A DNA stretch of 41,991 nucleotides. Source: Leptospiraceae bacterium (lineage in GTDB: Bacteria; Spirochaetota; Leptospiria; Leptospirales; Leptonemataceae). The stretch is from positions 72,594 through 114,584 of the forward strand of contig PBEB01000002.1 in assembly GCA_002717505.1 (NCBI GenBank). The letters are read 5' to 3'. Of this stretch, positions 7,842 through 16,780 are shown in pieces (within the stretch, counting starts at the first letter, position 1; each line of letters opens with the position of its first letter). Below the pieces are notes generated by a model. It did not search any database and was not told the DNA's origin. It saw only the letters and a program-made list of their open reading frames with translations. The position numbers were made by a program, and so were the translations under genes.

Positions 7842-8286
7842 CCGGTTTAAGTCCAGGGGCACTGTTTTCGGAGAAAAATTTCAGTTCGTGGCGATACAAC
7901 GTCAAAACGCCCATCCGATTGTTACAGAGTCTGCGGCAATTCGCAGTATTCTGGAACCATTTCTGCGGTAGATTGCATGGAACTCTGGACTGAAACCACA
8001 AATCGTATCCAATTCGTTCGTAAGACCATCCTCCTGCTGGATTGCTTTCCCGATTGTTATGTAGTATAGCGAATCGGAGAAGTCCATGCATCGACACAGC
8101 TACCTGATCGGATGTTTTTGGATGAAACGGCCATTCGGGTAAGCTATGTCTCTGGCTACATCCTGACTGAGAATTTTGGTACTCGTAGCGGCACCCGGCT
8201 GTCTGGCCGAAGAAGGCCGGCCAGAATAGCGACATCTGCAGATTGATGACTGTTGACCGGAAATATGGTTCGGCAAATCTCGGGCC
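7842..8286. other. Intergenic stretch without a recognisable gene
   Basis: About 445 bases between the lipoprotein promoter and the OsmC start. The minus strand is open in the lipoprotein frame but its translation is rich in rare-looking combinations and has no protein character. One inverted repeat is visible: TCTGGCC at 8202-8208 and GGCCAGA at 8219-8225, some 60 bases before the OsmC gene, enclosing a GGCCGGCC palindrome at 8215-8222. It may be an operator or leader hairpin; I see no riboswitch or tRNA. Confidence 0.4.
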
Positions 8287-8694
8287 ATGCAAGTTACCCT
8301 GGATTACAAAGGCAAAATGAAGATGGTGTCCACCAATGACCGCAGCCATGCGCTGGAAATGGATACTTACGAGAAATCAGGCGGCGAGGATAGCGCTCAG
8401 ACGCCCAAGGAAGCTGTTCTATCGGGTCTGGCAGGTTGCACCGCTATGGATATTGTTGGGATCCTGAGAAAAATGCGCATCGATGTGGATTCTATGCGAA
8501 TCGAAGTAGAAGCCGATCAGACCGACGAGCATCCCAAGGTGTTTAAAACCATTAAGATGAAATACATCTTCAGCAAAGGAGCTGATCCAGAAAAAGTGGA
8601 AAGAGCTGTGAAGCTTTCCCAGGAGCGGTACTGTGGCGTGTCGGCTATGATCAAAAAATCTGCTGAACTAACCTACGAAATAATCTACGAATAG
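8287..8694 (+). CDS. OsmC/YhfA-family protein
   Basis: A 135-residue cytoplasmic protein of the OsmC family. The two conserved cysteines are present: C51 in GLAGCTAMDI, at the start of the central helix, and C116 in SQERYCGVSAMI. In OsmC and Ohr this pair reduces organic hydroperoxides. The spacing and the TPKEAVLSGLAGCTAMD segment resemble the YhfA branch, whose physiological substrate is less clear. Length is normal. The ATG at 8287 has no obvious ribosome site; there is no good alternative. It has no cotranscribed neighbour. Confidence 0.9.
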   Translation: MQVTLDYKGKMKMVSTNDRSHALEMDTYEKSGGEDSAQTPKEAVLSGLAGCTAMDIVGILRKMRIDVDSMRIEVEADQTDEHPKVFKTIKMKYIFSKGADPEKVERAVKLSQERYCGVSAMIKKSAELTYEIIYE

Positions 8695-8900
8695 TCAGCA
8701 AAAGTGCATGATGAGTCTGCGGATTGTTCGTTCCGCGGGCTCTTCGCCAATTCCTTCCTTTTACACGAACTTGGGCCCTTTTGATACTGGTTTCTCGAAA
8801 AGCCAAACGCAACGTTGCCCCCCGTACCGCATTGTTGTTTTTCAACTCGAGGACGAATCGATTTCAGTTGCTGGATTCGGCCGCAAGAACGATTGAAACC

Positions 8901-9332
8901 TCAAACCGTGGTGCGAATTGCATTGATTCGATGAGCCAGCTCTCCGGTGGGAGCAAGGGCATTGGCCCATCGCTCAGCATAGAGCTCACTATGTCGGGAT
9001 GGCCGCAATAGAGCGCTTAGAAAACTGGGAACTCCAATAACAATTAGATAGAAAGGTCCCAGGATTCTGCTCTGGTAGGTATGGCCGTACTCATGTACCC
9101 AGGAGCGAAACCCTGCGCCGCCCAGAAGAAAAGGGCCGAGAGAGATGCCGCTATAATCTGGCATTAGAGGATTTTCAGCTACAATGCAGCAATGCCCGGG
9201 AACGCTTGCGATTCGAGCTCCCGCTACCAGGGATATTAACGAATAGATCAGTCCCAGTAACGATTGAGGAAGGGCCCAGGTAAAATCCACAATAGCCCAG
9301 GGATGTATGATTCCGCGCATTAGCTGGAGCAT
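8901..9332 (-). CDS. Small membrane protein with HEYGH zinc-protease-like motif
   Basis: A 143-residue membrane protein with a hydrophobic segment about 18-40, a GISLGPFLLGG stretch (about 62-72), then WVHEYGHTYQSRILG in which H80, E81 and H84 form an HExxH motif, followed by a hydrophobic helix (about 93-108) and SELYAERWAN with E116 and E120 as possible third ligands. This arrangement recalls uncharacterised bacterial proteins that carry HExxHxxQS before a transmembrane segment. Proteolytic activity is unproven and the short length argues that it may be only a remnant or scaffold. GGGAGAA precedes the ATG at 9332 at good distance, which supports the start. Confidence 0.7.
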   Translation of the reverse strand: MLQLMRGIIHPWAIVDFTWALPQSLLGLIYSLISLVAGARIASVPGHCCIVAENPLMPDYSGISLGPFLLGGAGFRSWVHEYGHTYQSRILGPFYLIVIGVPSFLSALLRPSRHSELYAERWANALAPTGELAHRINAIRTTV

Positions 9333-9569
9333 TTAATGATTCTCCCTTTCTTGGTCTGCCCTTCGCTCTCTTTCGGATCTATCTGCCAGAAAAAGTCCAC
9401 CGAGTTGCATCCATATGGAGACTCATTAATCTCATGAAATGTTCAGCTACTTGCCGATTCGCTTCCTGGCCTAGATTCGCAAAGCAGGCGATCCGAAAAA
9501 AGCGAAAGAAGCCGTCAAGCCATAGGCCTTATACAGGAACACGGCGTACCGCTGGCGCAAACGTTTCAG

Positions 9570-10940
9570 TCAGTCGGTAACGATGTTGAAGTAATTTCCC
9601 TTTTCGTATTCTTCGTATCTCTTAAAGTTCAGAGGTTTGCTGGCAGGAGGAGTAGGACCATCGTAGGGTTTCAACTCAAGTCCTGCGAACAAAGAATAAA
9701 TGCCGGCTGCCAGACTGCGTGCAATAACATCTTTGTTATTTAAGATGAAAAGCCGGTCTTTTTTAACATCCAGATGGCCGATTTCCAGATAAGCCACTAC
9801 GGCATTTACCAGCGTGGGCAGGCTGTAGGTGCTAACAAAAGGATCCACTATTTCCGGTATCGCATTCTTTCCATCCTTTGCCAGTTTCGCATCCAGCTTT
9901 CTGGATCCGTACTGCACGTAGCGCATCAATTCATCGGAGGCATAATGGTTATCGCCCCCGAATTTGATGGATGTACCGGGAACGGTTGCTTCTCTTCGCC
10001 AGTGCTCGGGGGCGGCCTTCTCTCTCTCCCAGAATGGTCCCTCTGCACGAAACTGGGAATACTTCATCGCATAAGGGCCGGGGCCGCCTTTTCTCGCTTT
10101 CTCCACCCAGCCTGCAGGATCCCGGTATCTCCACTGAATCATGTTGTGTCGCAGACCTCGGTTCTTCTCTAGCCAGGGCTCTTTCATGTTCTTCTTTACC
10201 CAGAAGCCGTGGAAATACACCCAGGTGTCTGCGATAGCGATTTCTTTGCGATTCCATCCTGCTTGATTGATTAACCAGTAATCGGACCAGGGTAGTGCAT
10301 CAAATGCGGCATCCGGCGCATTCTTCAAATGGATGCCACGTATTTTATCGAAAGTGCTGTATCCCGGCGCCAGAACGGCAGCCATACCGCCTTCATTTCC
10401 AGGGCCTGCAGGATTCATATGAAGAGAAACTACAAGGTATGGCTTTTCCGAATTTATATAGGACAGTCGACCCGGGACCATCTCCTTTTTGTTCTTTCTA
10501 TTCGGGAAATCATAGAGGCGAAAGGGTTCGTTTACATCCGGATGAGAGGCGCCCGGACCTTTCTTCTCCCAGCCTTCATCGCGACTCATCACGGAGCGAA
10601 ATCGAATCCTGGTGAATTCTTTTTGATCAGAAAATTGTCTGAGAATTTTCTCGAACTCTTTCCATCCTTCCTCGGTCTCTGTAAGCTTCAGATAGTAATG
10701 AACTCTCCGCGATAGGTCCAGCATGACTTTGTGTTCTTCGTACTTGCCATAACGCATTCCATAGAGATAAGGGCTCAGGTATTTACCCGTCACGGGATCC
10801 CATTTATCATCATAACCTGCCGCGGGAGCTCCCCCATGACCCGGATCCACGACCACAGTATAGGACGGTCCGCCCCAGACATCGCAACTTGCGGTCTGCA
10901 GTAAGAATACAAGAATGCAGAGTATTGGGATGGATTTCAT
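9570..10940 (-). CDS. N-acetylmuramoyl-L-alanine amidase (Amidase_3), lipoprotein, enlarged
   Basis: A 456-residue exported cell-wall hydrolase that cleaves the bond between muramic acid and the stem peptide. The N-terminus has a lipoprotein-like signal ending in QTASC (C19). Zinc ligands and catalytic residues of the AmiA/B/C family are visible: H35 in VVVDPGHGG, E68 or E69 in KYEEHKVML, H174 in VVSLHMNP and E386 in AYLEIGH. The distance from H174 to E386 is about 210 residues, roughly twice what I expect, so a large Trp/Tyr-rich insertion (about 200-350) is present. The start at 10940 is preceded by AGGAA; an ATG eight codons upstream is possible. It follows the thioesterase gene by 44 bases. 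Confidence 0.85.
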   Translation of the reverse strand: MKSIPILCILVFLLQTASCDVWGGPSYTVVVDPGHGGAPAAGYDDKWDPVTGKYLSPYLYGMRYGKYEEHKVMLDLSRRVHYYLKLTETEEGWKEFEKILRQFSDQKEFTRIRFRSVMSRDEGWEKKGPGASHPDVNEPFRLYDFPNRKNKKEMVPGRLSYINSEKPYLVVSLHMNPAGPGNEGGMAAVLAPGYSTFDKIRGIHLKNAPDAAFDALPWSDYWLINQAGWNRKEIAIADTWVYFHGFWVKKNMKEPWLEKNRGLRHNMIQWRYRDPAGWVEKARKGGPGPYAMKYSQFRAEGPFWEREKAAPEHWRREATVPGTSIKFGGDNHYASDELMRYVQYGSRKLDAKLAKDGKNAIPEIVDPFVSTYSLPTLVNAVVAYLEIGHLDVKKDRLFILNNKDVIARSLAAGIYSLFAGLELKPYDGPTPPASKPLNFKRYEEYEKGNYFNIVTD

Positions 10941-10984
10941 TTTTTTCCTGGGGTAGGGATGCATAGAGGTTCCGGGCGTCAGAT

Positions 10985-11440
10985 TCAGTTTTCCAGTAAT
11001 TGATAGGGCTTCAGTGCTTTCACCAGCTCTTCCGGCAATCGCATCGGCAGACCGCGCTCGAAGTGAATCCACAGAAATTCTCCATGGGCCGTGCAGACGC
11101 AATCGTTTTCGTTCCACATGGTACAGATCATTTCAAACTTCCGGCTTCCCAGAGCGGTGATTCCGATAGTAACTTCCAGGGTTGCAGGGAATCGGACCTG
11201 GCTGCGAAACTGCACAGAAAGCTCATGCACCACCGGGCCAGTGGGTTGAATATGTTCGGTGTTCCAGACCTTCATTTCGCTGAAGAATTCAGTTCTGGCA
11301 TTTTCAAAGTACACGGGATACTTTGTGTGGTTCACATGGGCAAAGGCATCCAGATCTGACCAGGATACCTTTTGCTGGATGCTGTAATTCAGCTTCTTCA
11401 AGGGGATTTTGGATAATTTGCTCTTTTCCTGGGCCGCCAT
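10985..11440 (-). CDS. Acyl-CoA thioesterase, 4HBT/YbgC type (hot-dog fold)
   Basis: A 151-residue cytoplasmic hot-dog protein. SWSDLDAFAHVNHTKYPVYFENARTEFF (about 26-53, cited in parts: DLDAFAHVNHTKY, then FENARTEFF) is the 4-hydroxybenzoyl-CoA thioesterase/YbgC signature, with the aspartate of DLDAFAHVN as the likely catalytic acid. The strand VVHELSVQFRSQVRFP and the closing CTAHGEFLWIHF also fit the family. Members hydrolyse acyl-CoA esters, often linked to phospholipid metabolism or envelope maintenance. A GGAG lies only three bases before the ATG, close but usable. It heads a two-gene unit with the cell-wall amidase. Confidence 0.88.
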   Translation of the reverse strand: MAAQEKSKLSKIPLKKLNYSIQQKVSWSDLDAFAHVNHTKYPVYFENARTEFFSEMKVWNTEHIQPTGPVVHELSVQFRSQVRFPATLEVTIGITALGSRKFEMICTMWNENDCVCTAHGEFLWIHFERGLPMRLPEELVKALKPYQLLEN

Positions 11441-11622
11441 TGCTCCAGATTTTTTTTTCTTTTACCCCGGGCACCCTTTTTTGAACTGGCAAGCTCCCTG
11501 ATGTTTCTATGGGGCTTTCCTCGGGCAGTCCCATCCGCCTCCCGAAATTGGGAGGAACCCTGTTCTGTGGCGAATTCCGGGAGGCCCCGGCGTTGCAGTA
11601 CCAAACCCGAAAGGAACGACCC

Positions 11623-12951
11623 ATGACTCCGTTTGTTTCAGATCATGTAGATTATTATCCGCCGGCCTATCTTCTGGATTGGATGGAGAAATACTCCTTT
11701 CTGCCTTTTGATGCAGGAAATCTTTCGGGCGAAAGTCTGAAATACTTTCGCAGCCACAATCCGGTGGCCATTTTTCGACTCTCAGCCGGTGCATGGGAAG
11801 AATTGCCCGGTGTGCCCCTCAAGGACATCGATGAGTTCCTGGAGAGTGATGAAACGGAGGACGAACGAAAGTGGGTTGTCTCATTCCCTGAGTGCAAAGA
11901 AGACTTCCATCTACGCTTCCTCATAGATGGCGAAGCAGGTGCAGATCGCGAATTTACAGTAGACACCTTGAAGTACGATGCTGGCTCCTGGATCGGTACC
12001 GAGCAGGCCAGATCGGACTATTTATCCGGTACTCTCCGTCCATTAAAAGAAATAACCTACGATACAGCCGATACACTTCGCATCCCCGGAATTGCAGCAC
12101 TCCTGGATTTCGATCTAGATAATGCATTGAAGGAGAAGCTGAAAGAAGCATGGTCCGAAGAAGCCGCGGAAGAACTATCTCGCAAATTCTTACGTAAGTG
12201 CTTTCAGAAGATCGTTTGCGGCGCCCGTCCATCCACGGGATTCTTGATCCTGGATTCTCTGGGGGCTCTGGACTGGTTTTTGCCTGATCTGGCAAAAGGG
12301 CGTGGATTAACTCAGAATCGGTACCACAAGCACGATATATTTCATCATCTGATCTATGCCTGTGATGCTGTGGACGAGCCAGTACTAAAACTACGGCTTG
12401 CGGCACTACTCCATGATATTGGAAAATCCGATACTCGCCGAGAGCAGCCCGGTGGAGAAGCTACCTTTCACAACCATGAAGTGGTAGGAGCTCGAATCAC
12501 TGAGAAAATAATGCGTCGTTTTGGATTCGATGCAAACCTCGGAAAACGAGTGAAGTTTCTGGTAAGGAACCACATGTTCCATTACACTTCGGAATGGAGC
12601 GATCGAGCGGTTCGTCGGTTCATGCAAAAAGTAAGTCCTTCGCAGCTGGAGGATCTAATCGCTCTACGGCTTGCGGACCGAAAAGGCTCCGGAAAGAGGC
12701 AGGCTCTGCCCCGTGCCATCAAAGATTTGATCAGGCACATTGAAGAAATCAAGCAGCAGGAAGCGGAACTCAAGATTCGAGACCTCAAGATTGATGGCAA
12801 TGATCTGATGCAAATGGGTATGGAGCCCGGACCAGGCATGGGAGATCTGCTCAAAGGGCTTCTGGATCGGGTAAAATCCGGTGAGATCCCCAATGAGAGG
12901 GATGTACTGCTCCAGGAAGCCCGGGGCCAACTCACCGAAAGCATAGCCTGA
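11623..12951 (+). CDS. CCA-adding-enzyme-like HD protein lacking visible nucleotidyltransferase motifs
   Basis: A 442-residue protein that aligns by eye with bacterial tRNA nucleotidyltransferase / poly(A) polymerase family proteins from about residue 109 on: REFTVDTLKYD (family RDFTINALAYD), the neck helices about 150-230, YHKHDIFHH, the HD phosphohydrolase motif ALLHDIGK (261-268), FHNHEVVGA and RNHM (315-318), and the C-terminal DLKIDGNDLMQMGMEPGPGMG (387-407 region). The first 108 residues, where the GGxVRD and DxD catalytic elements should be, show neither. So it is probably an HD-type phosphohydrolase or a noncatalytic relative rather than a CCA-adding enzyme. AAGGAAC before the ATG at 11623 fixes the start. 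A DHH phosphoesterase gene follows after 52 bases. Confidence 0.85.
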   Translation: MTPFVSDHVDYYPPAYLLDWMEKYSFLPFDAGNLSGESLKYFRSHNPVAIFRLSAGAWEELPGVPLKDIDEFLESDETEDERKWVVSFPECKEDFHLRFLIDGEAGADREFTVDTLKYDAGSWIGTEQARSDYLSGTLRPLKEITYDTADTLRIPGIAALLDFDLDNALKEKLKEAWSEEAAEELSRKFLRKCFQKIVCGARPSTGFLILDSLGALDWFLPDLAKGRGLTQNRYHKHDIFHHLIYACDAVDEPVLKLRLAALLHDIGKSDTRREQPGGEATFHNHEVVGARITEKIMRRFGFDANLGKRVKFLVRNHMFHYTSEWSDRAVRRFMQKVSPSQLEDLIALRLADRKGSGKRQALPRAIKDLIRHIEEIKQQEAELKIRDLKIDGNDLMQMGMEPGPGMGDLLKGLLDRVKSGEIPNERDVLLQEARGQLTESIA

Positions 12952-13003
12952 AGACCGGGAAATAACTTGCCGATCTTGTTACCTACTTGTAAGGTCAGCA
13001 AAG

Positions 13004-14020
13004 ATGCAGCCCAACGCTCAACTGGACAGGCTATCCGAAGCCTTTTTTCGCAGGATGAAATCCTGCCTGGGCATTATTATTACCACTCACCGAGGGCCTG
13101 ACCCGGACGGCCTGGGAGCGGAAATTGGGCTGAATTATCTTCTATTAAAGCTGGGTTTCGACTCCAGAATCATCAACCACGATGAAGCCCCGGAAAAGCT
13201 GGGATTTATTCTGGAAGGCCACAAAATTGAGACTTTTGACCAGGTGGATGCCCGGGAAGGTAGAGAACGCCTGCGGGGCAGAACAGTGATTAGCGTCGAC
13301 AATTCCGACCCGGATCGGATCGGCGATGTAGGTTTCCTGCTCAATAAGGATCATTCCAATCTGGTAATTGTGGATCATCATGATGGGGCCGCCCCGGATT
13401 TTGAACGTCTATTTCAGGACCCGGATTGCGCTTCCAGCTGTGAACTGGTGTACCGATTCTATGAGGCGGCCGGACAGGAGATTCCCGCGGAAATCGCCCT
13501 GGCCCTCTATGCCGGAATTGTTGCCGATACCGGGCATTTTCGGTACGGAAAAACCACGCCTGAAACCCATAAGATAGCAGCCCGACTTCTGGAGACCGGA
13601 ATTCGGCCGGAGAAGGTGGCCGAAGGACTTCTGAACAACCAGCCTCTGGGCCGACTGGAAGTTAAGAAGAAGCTCTATCAGAATCTGAGATTCAGCAAAG
13701 GGAAAACCATCGCATTCTTTTCCATTCGACGAGATGACGTCCATAAACTCGGTCTTGAGTTTGATCATCTGGAAGGCCTGGTAAACGAGCTCCTGGAGCC
13801 CGGATCCGTGAAGGCTGCCGTAATGTTTTCGGAAAGGGATCGGGATCGAACCAGGATTTCGGTACGGTCGCGGTCGGATGTAAATGTACTGCCTGCTGTC
13901 CAGAAATATGGAGGCGGTGGTCATAAGAATGCATGCGGCGCTACAGTGGATTCGCCGCTTGACAGCGCCATAGCCGAGTTCATTCCTGTTCTTCAGGCTC
14001 AGGTTGGAGAGCCGACGTAG
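13004..14020 (+). CDS. DHH/DHHA1-family phosphoesterase, NrnA-like
   Basis: A 338-residue cytoplasmic phosphoesterase. Motifs in order: THRGPDPDGLGAEIG (28-42, metal-binding H29, D33 and D35), SVDNSDPDR (D99), VDHHDG (DHH at 124-126), GIVADTGHFRY (D175) and, in the DHHA1 half, GGGGHKNACG (303-312). These match the NrnA/RecJ-like group that degrades short oligoribonucleotides to mononucleotides and, in some members, hydrolyses pAp or pGpG. It follows the HD protein by 52 bases and is likely in the same operon, which would pair two RNA or nucleotide hydrolases. AAGG lies about ten bases before the ATG. Exact substrate is not readable. Confidence 0.92.
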   Translation: MQPNAQLDRLSEAFFRRMKSCLGIIITTHRGPDPDGLGAEIGLNYLLLKLGFDSRIINHDEAPEKLGFILEGHKIETFDQVDAREGRERLRGRTVISVDNSDPDRIGDVGFLLNKDHSNLVIVDHHDGAAPDFERLFQDPDCASSCELVYRFYEAAGQEIPAEIALALYAGIVADTGHFRYGKTTPETHKIAARLLETGIRPEKVAEGLLNNQPLGRLEVKKKLYQNLRFSKGKTIAFFSIRRDDVHKLGLEFDHLEGLVNELLEPGSVKAAVMFSERDRDRTRISVRSRSDVNVLPAVQKYGGGGHKNACGATVDSPLDSAIAEFIPVLQAQVGEPT

Positions 14021-14064
14021 TTGTGCACAACTGATGTACCGTTCAGGTACTCAATCGAATCGGC

Positions 14065-15588
14065 ATGCTCTTTAATTCATTTCTATTCCTTCTATTCTTT
14101 GCAGCAGTCTATGTAATCTACTGGGTACTGCCATCTCGCTATCGGCCCGGTGTTTTAATCGTTGGCTCGATCATTTTCTATGCCACCTGGGGCCTGAACC
14201 GAGAGGGCTGGTGGGGCATTCGCTGGACCGTACACTTCATAGGTCTGGTAATTCTTAACTACTTCATGGTTGAGTGGATGCTTCGCCATCATGCGCGGAG
14301 AAAAATGATCATGGCTCTGACTGTGATCATTAACCTTACCAATCTCGCAGTCTTCAAGTACTTCGGATTCTTTGTTCGAATGACCGCAGATATGGGGCTG
14401 GATCTGCCTCCCTTCGTGGAGAACATGGATCTCTTTCTGCCGCTGGCCATTAGCTTCTACACCTTCCAGCTAACGGCGTATGTGGTGGATGTATATCGAG
14501 GAGTTATCACTGAAGAGATTAAATTCTCCCGGTTCTTTCTCTTTATCCTGTTTTTTCCTCAACTGATTGCCGGGCCCATTATGAGGTCCACGGACTTCCT
14601 TCCTCAGTCCGCATTCATAGATAAAGAAAGGATCTATCGAGGTTGCTGGCTTTTTATTAGCGGCCTGATCAAGAAGGTTCTGGTGGCGGACCCGATGAGC
14701 TCCATAGTAAGTCCTGTATTTGCGGCTCCGGAGCTATACACAGGCTGGAGCATAATGCTGGCCGGAATGAGTTTTTCCGTTCAGATCTACTGCGATTTTT
14801 CCGGTTATACAGATATTGCCCGGGGATCAGCCCTGCTTCTTGGCTACGATATTCCGGAAAACTTCAAGGCTCCCTTCTTTTCAGCCAGCGCCCGGGAGCT
14901 CTGGCAACGATGGCACATCACTCTGGCCACATGGCTCCGGGATTACATTTACTTCCCTCTGGGCGGTAGCAAGGTCAGCGCTGCCCGGACCTATGTGAAT
15001 CAGATTATTACTTTTGCCCTTGGAGGCCTCTGGCATGGGGCAGATTACACTTACGTTATCTGGGGCACCATGTGGGGCGTACTTCTGGCCGTGGAGCGAC
15101 TCATCGAGCAGGTACTGGGTTTAAAGACCACGCCGGACAAGAATGGTCCTGTCAAGGTTCTGAAAATGTTGCTGATGTTTTCTCTTTTCTCTTTCAGTGC
15201 ACTGATGTTCCGGGCTCATCCGGTGCAATATAAGGGCCTGGAAATTAGCTCCACGGAAATTATGGGTCAGATGATTTCCGGTCTCGTTACTCATGGCAGT
15301 CATCACTTAACAGATTACTATGACGAAGCTGGCGGTGATCCAGAGACCATGGAATCTGTTTTCGGAAGCGAAGTCTTTCGTAGCCAAGAAATGAGCCGAC
15401 TTGAAACGCTTGCCGTCATGTTTCTAATTGCTTTTTTCTTTCACTGGGTTCAGTATAAACCCCAGCATTTTCAGAGATTCAGGCGCTACGACTTCTGGTT
15501 GCTGCTGATTCTGGGAACCCTTCTCGGAGGCTGGATGTTGCCGGCCCTGTCTCAATCCGGCCATCAGTTCATCTATTTTGTGTTCTAG
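14065..15588 (+). CDS. MBOAT-family O-acyltransferase (AlgI/DltB type)
   Basis: A 507-residue integral membrane acyltransferase with about ten hydrophobic helices. It begins LFNSFLFLLFFAAVYVIYW, the standard MBOAT start. Key motifs: ELWQRWHITLATWLRDYIYFP (about 278 onward, first conserved His) and GGLWHGADYTYVIWG (about 319-333, catalytic His), plus FCDFSGYTDIARG-like YCDFSGYTDIARG. Such enzymes transfer acyl groups across the membrane to an extracellular acceptor such as polysaccharide or teichoic acid. It differs from AlgI in an acidic loop near residues 400-445 before the last helices. The next gene starts 17 bases later, so the pair is probably cotranscribed. No strong ribosome site precedes the ATG. 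Confidence 0.93.
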   Translation: MLFNSFLFLLFFAAVYVIYWVLPSRYRPGVLIVGSIIFYATWGLNREGWWGIRWTVHFIGLVILNYFMVEWMLRHHARRKMIMALTVIINLTNLAVFKYFGFFVRMTADMGLDLPPFVENMDLFLPLAISFYTFQLTAYVVDVYRGVITEEIKFSRFFLFILFFPQLIAGPIMRSTDFLPQSAFIDKERIYRGCWLFISGLIKKVLVADPMSSIVSPVFAAPELYTGWSIMLAGMSFSVQIYCDFSGYTDIARGSALLLGYDIPENFKAPFFSASARELWQRWHITLATWLRDYIYFPLGGSKVSAARTYVNQIITFALGGLWHGADYTYVIWGTMWGVLLAVERLIEQVLGLKTTPDKNGPVKVLKMLLMFSLFSFSALMFRAHPVQYKGLEISSTEIMGQMISGLVTHGSHHLTDYYDEAGGDPETMESVFGSEVFRSQEMSRLETLAVMFLIAFFFHWVQYKPQHFQRFRRYDFWLLLILGTLLGGWMLPALSQSGHQFIYFVF

Positions 15589-15605
15589 CTTCTGCGGTTT
15601 CGCAT

Positions 15606-16757
15606 ATGAAGAAATTGATCTTAATTACATTCATTTTGATTAGCCTGTTGCTTATAGGACTGGGTGTCTTTGTTTACCTTCCTACCATTATGCAGGGACT
15701 GGATTTTAGCGGCGCCGATTTTCGCAGGTATCAGCTTTCCGATTCGCAGTCGAACCAACCCATCTGGAATCGTACCGCAGAACTGATGCTTCCCGAAGAA
15801 ACCCGGGCTTACCTTCTGATTGTACCTGATCGAGACTATGACAGAGACTGGAATTCTCCAGGGAATCAAACCCGTCCAGGGCTGCGCTTTGCTCGGCGTC
15901 TGGTGGAGAGAAATATGGCTGTGGTCCGGTACAGTCCTCCAGGAAGCGGCGATGAATCCATAGATCTCAGCGATCCAGAGCTATCAATGCGGGCTTTCCT
16001 GGATGTTCTAGGGCAGTTTAAACAGACTGTGGAACAAGAAGGATTGCCGGAAGCGCCGGTGACGATTCTGGCCGTGGGTGAGGGATGTTTAATCACGGTG
16101 ATGGCATTGCAGGAGCCTGAAGCGTTTCGCACTATCCAGCCGGATCGACTGTTGCTGGCAAACTGCGCTTATCGCAGTACGCCTCTAAAGGAATGGGCCG
16201 GCCGTGTATTCTATAACATGGAATTGAGCGGAGCCTCCGCTGAAGTCATGGAAAAAGGTGAGGAGATCTGGAAGCATCATTCAGAGCGAATCGAAGCAGG
16301 CGAAATTCCGGAAATGGACGAGGAAGCTTGGGAAGATAGACTGGAAGATTTAAAAGAGCAAAAACTGCATTCGGATTTGCTGGCTCTGGAAAAAACGATA
16401 TCGCATCTATATCGACCATCGAATAGAGCGTGGACAAGGTCAGCCGCTCATATCGATTTTCGTGCTTCGCTACAGTCCCTTATCGAAGCCAGGCCGAATC
16501 TGGAAATCATTCATATCCTTTCTCAATACGATGAAGAGATTCATCCCGAAGATGCGAAGGATCAGGAAAACTTTGTTCGAAATAGCGACTTCTCCAATTA
16601 CAGCCTGATTACTCTGGAGAATTCAGATCATGGATTTGTGCTTCGCGACTCACCACCGGCCAGTCCTGTGGAAAATATGATGCGTCGCAGGGATCCTTTT
16701 GCCGAATTCAGTCCTTCTTTGCTACGCTTGCTCACCGGCGAAGCTGCTGCTCCCTGA
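15606..16757 (+). CDS. Membrane-anchored alpha/beta-hydrolase-like protein, nucleophile apparently lost
   Basis: A 383-residue protein with one N-terminal transmembrane helix (about 4-26) and a periplasmic or cytoplasmic body whose order of elements looks like an alpha/beta hydrolase: strand AVVRYSPPGSGDES, helix, strand VTILAVGEGC (where GxSxG is expected; the serine position is G158), a strongly charged helical lid (about 215-265), acid candidate D309 in ILSQYDEE and histidine candidate H342 in ENSDHGF. If the alignment is right, the acid and histidine remain but the nucleophile is gone. It immediately follows the MBOAT gene, where an SGNH or hydrolase partner often sits. A catalytic Cys (C161) is a less likely alternative. 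Confidence 0.7.
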   Translation: MKKLILITFILISLLLIGLGVFVYLPTIMQGLDFSGADFRRYQLSDSQSNQPIWNRTAELMLPEETRAYLLIVPDRDYDRDWNSPGNQTRPGLRFARRLVERNMAVVRYSPPGSGDESIDLSDPELSMRAFLDVLGQFKQTVEQEGLPEAPVTILAVGEGCLITVMALQEPEAFRTIQPDRLLLANCAYRSTPLKEWAGRVFYNMELSGASAEVMEKGEEIWKHHSERIEAGEIPEMDEEAWEDRLEDLKEQKLHSDLLALEKTISHLYRPSNRAWTRSAAHIDFRASLQSLIEARPNLEIIHILSQYDEEIHPEDAKDQENFVRNSDFSNYSLITLENSDHGFVLRDSPPASPVENMMRRRDPFAEFSPSLLRLLTGEAAAP

Positions 16758-16780
16758 ATTCTTATCCGCTCACCTTTTCC

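Noticed and set aside
7768..8349. Long minus-strand open frame continuing upstream of the two-domain lipoprotein
   Set aside because: The strong ribosome site, promoter and signal peptide fix the lipoprotein start at 7767. The upstream translation has no protein character and overlaps the OsmC gene.
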